DNA of 64,000 nt. It comes from Gnetum montanum. Taxonomy: Eukaryota > Streptophyta > Gnetopsida > Gnetales > Gnetaceae. The stretch is from assembly GCA_015680685.1 (NCBI GenBank), contig MNCI01038293.1:152688-216687 (forward strand), read 5' to 3'. The translations under genes and the position numbers were made by a program. Numbering within the stretch: position 1 is the first letter of the stretch; each line of letters starts with the position of its first letter. Positions 58,380-64,000 of the stretch are shown here, piece by piece. The notes below the pieces were generated by a model that was given only the letters and a program-made list of their open reading frames with translations, made no database searches and was not told the origin of the DNA.

Positions 58380-58760
58380 CTCTAAAATAGAAAAACACTA
58401 CACTAAACTACCTTACCTTAGTGTTTGCATTGAAAACATGAAGACACTACCTATTTTGTAGTAAGATTAACATTATTTGCAAGAGCAACATACTTCAGGC
58501 TATCACAAAAAATCTATATGAAAGTAGTAGGATAGCTCGGTGGAAAGCAATAACAGTGAAATTCAATTTGCACTATGTGAGCCAATCATCGACGAAAGGT
58601 CAAGCTATAGTAACACAACTCACGACCTCACTCGTCGATGACCAGGTGAACATAGACCCCAAATTCCTAGACAAGCATGTTAGCACTATCAACACTATCC
58701 CGCCATATCTTGAGGCTACTTTACATTTCAACGACACCTTGACCACGTGAGGGGGTAGTA
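58380..58760 (+). pseudogene. RNase H remnant of element C (RT deleted)
   Basis: The frame reads TLVFALKT then HYLF, the end of the RT-linked RNase H (compare CLALVFSLKKWRHYLF in G). Next come RIARWKAITVKFNLHYVSQS and GQAIVTQLTTSLV, matching G 39677-39760. The gag-like sequence ends near 58310 and RNase H sequence begins near 58380, so protease and RT have been removed. Confidence 0.8.
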
Positions 58761-59160
58761 CAGCTATCATCATTACCTTCCCCTCTGGGGACATGCAACC
58801 TTTTTCTTATCATTTTGTGTTCCCTTGTACCAACAACTTAGCACAATACGAAGGGTTACTCAGGGGCCTCTTAGATACCCAAGCATCATGCATACAACAC
58901 TTGGTAATTCACAGAGATTCACAACTTGTTGTGAATCAAATCACCGAGGTCTATGCTTGCAAAGCTACACACTTGCAACCCTATTGTGACCTAGCAAAAA
59001 CCTTGCTCAAACAGTTTGCAACTACGAATGTTCAACATGTGCCACGCAATGAAAACACTATATCATATGCTTTGGCCACCTTAGCATTAAATGTTCCATC
59101 ACACATGTTTGTAAGTTTGCTATCTTTGATTACCAAGTGTATAGAGCCTATCACTTAGGA
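58760..59160 (+). pseudogene. Second (archaeal-type) RNase H of element C
   Basis: STAIIITFPSGDMQP, YHFVFPCTNNLAQYEGLLRG, HRDSQLVVNQITEVYACKA and NVQHVPRNENTISYALATLA. The Asp of RDS and the Glu of QYEGL are at expected catalytic positions. It is the least damaged coding segment of C. Confidence 0.9.
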
Positions 59161-59269
59161 GGTACACGTAGCCTCTGTTAGCACTATGGATACCCAGGAG
59201 TGGTACTCCAACATTAAAACCTACCTGCAACATGGAAAGCCCCTAAGCAGATTGACATCTACCTAAAGA

Positions 59270-60441
59270 GATGCAATCCATAAGCATGCTCGACAATATG
59301 TTCTTATGGGAGATAATGCCCTATGCAAACATTCCTATGATGGGATATTGTTGACATGTGTGAATGAGGAGCAAGCATAGAAGGTAATTAATGAAGTACA
59401 TGAGGGACTGTGTGGTGGAAAGATAGCACCTAGGGCTATGGATGCAAAAATCAAACATCTAGGGTACTATTGGCCTCACATGGAGCATGATTTCCTAGCC
59501 AAAGTCAAGATGTGTGATACGTACCAAAGATATGCAAATCTCATACATGTCTCACCTACAAAGTTACATTTGATGTAGATCACGTGGCCTTTCTAGCGAT
59601 GGGGACTAGACATCATAGGACCTATCACGCCTAAGTCTTTCGTAGGGCATAACTTCATCATTACCACCACTGAGTATTTTGCTAAGTGGGTGGAAGTTAT
59701 TCCCCTGAAGAAGACGACATCTCAGCAAGTTTGCCACTTCATCTTGGACAACATCGTGATAAGGTTTGGGATTCCCATGGCTATTGTGACTGACAATGGA
59801 CCATAGTTCAGCAGTGTAGAAACCTAAACCTTCTATAGAAATCTTGGCATCAAGCAATCGTTCTCCTCACCTTACTACTCGTAGGTGAATGGACAAGCAG
59901 TGGCTACAAACAAGTCCATCATCAACTTGCTGAAGAAAATGCTTAATAATAGCAAGAGGCGATGGCATGAGCAAATCTTCTATCTACTGTGGGCTTACAA
60001 GATGACATGTAGGACCGCAATAGGTAATACACATTATAGTCTTATTTATGGATCTAAAGTTGTGTTACCTCTTGAATTGCAAGTACCATCACTCTGGATG
60101 ATCCTATCCAATGTCGTGAGCAAAGCCTTGAACAACGAATCAAGGATCATCAACCTCAACTCAATAGAGGAGGAGCGTACACAAACACTAGGTCGCATAG
60201 AGAATTATTAGAACAAGCAATGGTAAAAACATCATGCAAATCCACATCAACGGTCAATACAGAAGGGAGACCTCATTCTCAAGGCTGCCTGTAAGCATAT
60301 GAACAAATTCTCAGCAAACTAGGAAGGTCCATATATGGTCACAAAAGCCTTTGGGAACGAGGCCTTCAAGCTAGTAGACATAGACGGTAATGAGTTTGCA
60401 AATCTAGTGAATCACTCATATCTCAACCCGTACTACATCTG
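59270..60441 (+). pseudogene. Integrase of element C, catalytic Glu replaced
   Basis: Zinc-binding part: EVHEGLCGGKIAPRAMDAKI, YYWPHMEHDF and MCDTYQ. The second His seems to be lost (GGK). Core: WGLDIIGPITPKSFVGHNFI, AKWVEVIPLKKTTSQQV, IRFGIPMAIVTDNGP (TDNG at 59789-59800), KQSFSSPYYS. The third catalytic residue, Glu in NGQAEA, is Val (codon 59900-59902). C-terminal: KRRWHEQIFYLLWAYKMTCR, then GDLILKAACKHMNKF and GPYMVTKAFGNEAFKLVDID, ending YLNPYYI with a stop at 60439-60441. Several premature stops are present. Confidence 0.92.
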
Positions 60442-60469
60442 ATGCATGAAGCAGATAAGCAATTGTCTG

Positions 60470-60960
60470 CTACAACGTAAAAATAGCAAAGCTTCACCAA
60501 CGTCAACTACGACATGAAACTGGCACAGGTAAGAAAAGCACATCCACAACAATGTAAAACTAGCAAAGCTCATCTGCTATGACATAAAACTAGCACATAC
60601 AATCCACTATGACTATAAATTGGCACAGACAATCTTCCACGATGTTAAACTAGCATAGACGGTCTGTTAGGACCTTAAACTAGCACATAGATAATCTGCT
60701 ATGACTATAAACTAGCACAGACTATCCGCTACAATGTTAAAATGGCCTATCCACCATCTGCTACAATGATAAACTAGCACAATGGTCTGCTAGGACATTA
60801 AACTAGCACAATAACCATCTACTACGATGATAAACTAGCACAGTAGTCTGTTGCGTCTCTAAACTAGCACAACAGTCTACTAGGACCTTAAACTAGCGCA
60901 CCACAGTCCGCTGAGACCTTAAACCAGCACAACATGATCTACCAGGACATTAAACTAGGT
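60470..60960 (+). repeat. Minisatellite, roughly 30-base unit, in the C 3' leader
   Basis: About 15 diverged units of the form GTCTGCTAGGAC-TTAAACTAG, then CACA plus a few bases. The core TAAACTAGCACA is the best conserved part. Unit length varies from about 27 to 36 bases. Confidence 0.85.
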
Positions 60961-62283
60961 TCGCAGCATGTCCCTAGCATGCATCTATGCCAGTACACAA
61001 TAAGTAAGTGTGCATAGTGCCAACACAGGGTGGGATGTTGCAATTCTAGAATGCAGTTCATGATGCCAAGAAAACACCCTCTGGAACATATGTGATGCCA
61101 CTACTCTTGGCAGATTGTTGATCCTCCGGAGATGTCGTATGACATCCTACTAACCCTCTAGACCTACTATCACCATGGCTCATTGCCTTGGTAGTAGCTT
61201 CCCTAGTCAGCGCTTGCTGCTGGAGTTCCAATAGTATTGTGGCCCAACCATGATATTGCTATTCTCCAACCCCTGATAGTGCCTGAGCTCAAGAGATGTT
61301 TAGCTATTGGGTAGCCCATCTCATAGCTGAACTAATAATTCTTTCCTTGGGTAGGGATTCCTTAGCATCTGCATTCATAACAACTCCTAACATCTTTGGT
61401 GCTAGCTCCTCCATGTAGATGCTATCAAAGCTACTGCTGGCCTTTCTGGTTTGGACATCACATGTCTCAGCAATAATGTTCAAAGCCCCAGTAGCGTCCA
61501 AAACAAGTAGGAACTTTGCCTTCATTTTCCATCATGGTTGTTTCTCCTGGTTTTCTTTCTATTGTGTTTGCAGGATGCATAATAGAGGGATGTTGGTCAA
61601 AGGTGTGTTTCACTGTGGCAATAGGATACTACATCATTCCAAGGTGTTCGTCTTGACTAGCTTGGATACTTGAAGTGCACATCCTACCCTTCCCCTCTAC
61701 TTCCTTTGCCTAGTTCCTTACACTCATAATCCACTCTCTCACCTCTTTTACAAGCTTTTCCTGATACCTGTAAGGCCCTCCCATATGCTCAACCACAAAG
61801 TCCATGATGCGGGTAACATAGCTCACCGCATGGAAAGCATCTATAGGCTGGTTAAAGCCCCACGTGGATGTAACACAACTCATCCTGGGAAAAACACATC
61901 TATCCTACAACAAAAAGGTTGTTTTCAAATGTAAAAGGAAAAATAGAAAAAGGAAAAAGCATAAAAGAGCAAAGCTCTCGCAAAAAAACGTGCCTAAAAA
62001 ATGGCACATAAGCTGTCAAAGGTTAGTGAAAGAAAGGATGACCATGCAAACAACTCCCTCACAAGCACTCTGACCAAGGATTCTGCTAAGTTTCATCTTT
62101 ACCATTTTCCTGAGCCTCCTCCCCCACATTTAGCCTTTTTCCTTTCCCTGCATAACCAATGTAACACTCTCAAGCATAGCTGAGTGACATCTTGGTAATC
62201 ATTGAAGAGCAATGTTAACATTTTGTCTTTTGTGATGTTTTGTATTCTTTTTCAACATCTCTCAGGTCCATTCTCCAGACATC

Positions 62284-62299
62284 AACAAAGAGGGACCAA
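62284..62299 (+). other. Polypurine tract of element C
   Basis: AACAAAGAGGGACCAA lies directly before TGAAACACCC. It is almost identical to the G tract. Confidence 0.85.
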
Positions 62300-64000
62300 T
62301 GAAACACCCTAAAATTCTGGAATTCTCTTGCTTTACCAGGGTCTTAGAATTTAGGCAAAGGATTTCCACAAGTGTAGTGTCACAATAATTTGGTAGGAAA
62401 TGGATGCTCTGAGTTTAGACTATCCATTTTGGCATGTTTTCTATGCCCAGTGTTGACAGGTCCAATGGACTCTCCAGCCTACCCACTTGGATAATTCATC
62501 CAATTGACAATTTACTCAGAAACCACATGTGGAGTTGTTGGTAGTGCTCAGGATGCACGAAATAGTTTGGAAAGTTTTCTAGTTAAGAAGTTTGTTATGC
62601 TATGCTATGCTATGTAGCATAGTAGACCTTGGAAGATAATCGTTCAGACAATCAACTATGAACTGTTGCAAGACAAAGTGCTATGATGTGCTATGCTACG
62701 TAGCATAGCACAGAGTAGCAAAAGTAAGACAAAAAGGTCCAGCTTACCTAGTGATTTCAATTACACTCGGTAAGCACCTCCAGCCTTCAAAACTAGTTTC
62801 CTTGCTCAACCCCAAGTTCTTTAGCAAAGTTTCTCTTACTAGAGAAGTAGCAGATTAAGCAAAAAGCAGACTATGTTGGTTGCTACGCTATGCTATGATA
62901 CATAGTGTAGCACGACATAGAAATTGTGCAAGAATGAAAAAAGGCATCTCAAAATGCAGGAGCAGCAAGTTCAAAAGCTTCACATTGCAAAGAACCAAGG
63001 TTTCAGATTGTCAACATTATCGTAGTTAAGGCCAACTGCTACACTATGTAGCGTAGCATAACGTAGAAAATTTGTAGAACTAGTCAAAACACTTCAAATG
63101 CTTCCAGCATATGCAATTAGCTCCAATGCAAAATTCTTCCTTAAACTGATGGCTACACTATGCTACACTGCATAGCATAACACAGTGTAGCAAGTTGCTA
63201 TGCTACACTAACATGCTACACTTCACAGCATAGCATAGTGTAGCAGGCAGCTACGCTATGCCAACATGCTACGCTTCACAACATAGCATAGCATAGTAGG
63301 CAGCTACACTACATTAATGCACTTCACTCCTTGTTTGCATCATTGGCACACTTCTCTAGTTCTGACAATGTAATTGCAGTGTGGTAGGACCGTCAATTAG
63401 CTTTGCACGTCCATGCAACATGGACAAGTCAACACCTTCTGGGTCCAAAACACATGTCATCCAGGCCTCGTCTCTTATGTCCTCCTAGCCCTATAAATAC
63501 CCCGATGAGTAACAATTAAAGGGTTGGCAATTTGTTAATAAATTTGAGCATTTATGTTGGCAAATTTTGTTCGCAAGTTGGCAAAAAATTTAGCTTTGGC
63601 AGAATTTGTGTTGGAAAAATCAAGCATTTGGCAAAATTCGTGTTGGTTAGCAAGATTGGCAAACTTGAGTAGTTAGCACATTCTGTTAGCTCTTGGCAAA
63701 ACAAACCCCCTTGTTTCAGCTAACATTATTGGCCTTGTGGCATTTTTGCATTCTTGGCTCTTAAGTTCACATTCAAGTGCATTCTTAGCTTGCTTTGAAC
63801 ATCCTAGGTACTTTTGAGATCTTTGTGCTTCCCATTGTTGTGCAACCTATTGTATTTTCCTTGGCAAAGTGAAGCCATAATCTTGAAGTGGTGCATTTCT
63901 TAACTCTAGTTCGCTGTATTTTCCTGCTTATCATTGCATTTTACATCATTTTCGCTTCCTCACAATAAGAATTTTTTGCATTATTTTATGCTATAAGAAT
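62300..64000 (+). repeat. 3' LTR of element C, cut by the window edge
   Basis: It aligns with 53334-54995. TATAAATA lies at 63492-63499. Its palindrome array (62586-63310) has one more unit of about 60 bases (near 63236-63300) than the 5' copy. Confidence 0.9.
62586..63310 (+). repeat. GCTATGC/GCATAGC palindrome array in the C 3' LTR
   Basis: Palindromic clusters lie at about 62590, 62671, 62881, 63046, 63150, 63185 and 63245. GTGCTATGCTACGTAGCATA is a nearly perfect 20-base palindrome. Compared with the 5' LTR, most differences are C/T or G/A changes inside the arms, and one unit is gained. Confidence 0.75.

Larger units (their letters stand above)
60442..62299 (+). other. 3' leader of element C
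   Basis: It holds the minisatellite at 60470-60960, then about 1.3 kb without coding signal. The short frames at 61304-61673 and 61864-62183 have no family features. It ends in the polypurine tract AACAAAGAGGGACCAA (62284-62299). Confidence 0.6.
53334..64000 (+). mobile_element. Element C: Tat-like Ty3 retrotransposon (3' end outside window)
   Basis: 5' LTR with palindrome arrays, leader, gag, a partial RNase H, the second RNase H, integrase, a minisatellite, polypurine tract and 3' LTR. Protease and almost all of RT are missing, by a deletion near 58300-58440. The aRNH and integrase show it belongs to the same family as G. It was inserted into the 3' LTR of B, so it is the youngest layer of the right-hand nest. 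Confidence 0.9.

Noticed and set aside
1-64000. tRNA, rRNA or host protein-coding genes
   Set aside because: I saw no tRNA cloverleaf with A and B boxes, no rRNA-like block, and no intron-exon structure with a known plant protein. A small non-coding RNA cannot be excluded without a search.

Overview
The window is nuclear DNA of a seed plant, most likely a conifer. It holds no complete host gene. Almost all of it is layered, decayed transposable elements: LTR retrotransposons with plant Athila/Tat-type features (a primer-binding site matching tRNA-Asp, and a second RNase H in pol), two LINEs, a probable SINE remnant, and a Penelope-like element with a GIY-YIG endonuclease. As far as I recall, GIY-YIG Penelope elements in seed plants are known mainly from conifers (the 'Dryad' group), and gene-poor, deeply nested retrotransposon tracts also fit a giant gymnosperm genome. 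The species call is inference.

Layout, left to right. 1-2577: unclassified AT-rich DNA. 2578-9644: Athila-like element A (+), with a duplicated LTR promoter, degenerate gag-protease-RT-RNase H, no integrase, and a truncated 3' LTR. 9645-11600: unclassified, with a tandem duplication. 11600-13596: an old LINE relic split by a solo LTR (11907-12868). 13597-13735: a probable SINE remnant (-). 13743-29830: a Penelope-like element broken twice, by a GC-rich LINE (13826-18860, 15-bp target duplication) and by a complete Athila-like element D (-, 19066-28409, target duplication TACCT).

From 30089 to the right edge the window is a four-level nest. F (-, Athila-like) was entered by G (-, Tat-like, dual RNase H), which was entered by B (+, gag plus a second ORF, no pol), whose 3' LTR was entered by C (+, Tat-like). 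All four run past the right edge.

Most notable points: (1) the LINE carries, downstream of its EN-RT ORF2 and before its poly(A), a further ORF with a glutamine/glutamate-rich helical stretch and a clear DnaJ-type J domain with an HPD motif; (2) the Penelope-like element; (3) several LTRs carry arrays of short dyads (GATATC-type, or GCTATGC/GCATAGC) upstream of the TATA box, and a roughly 190-bp array with a GACTACAC/GTGTAGTC dyad fills 41.9-44.5 kb; (4) element B has no pol but has a second ORF behind an internal promoter-like block. All coding regions are disrupted by stops and frameshifts, so they are listed as pseudogenes.
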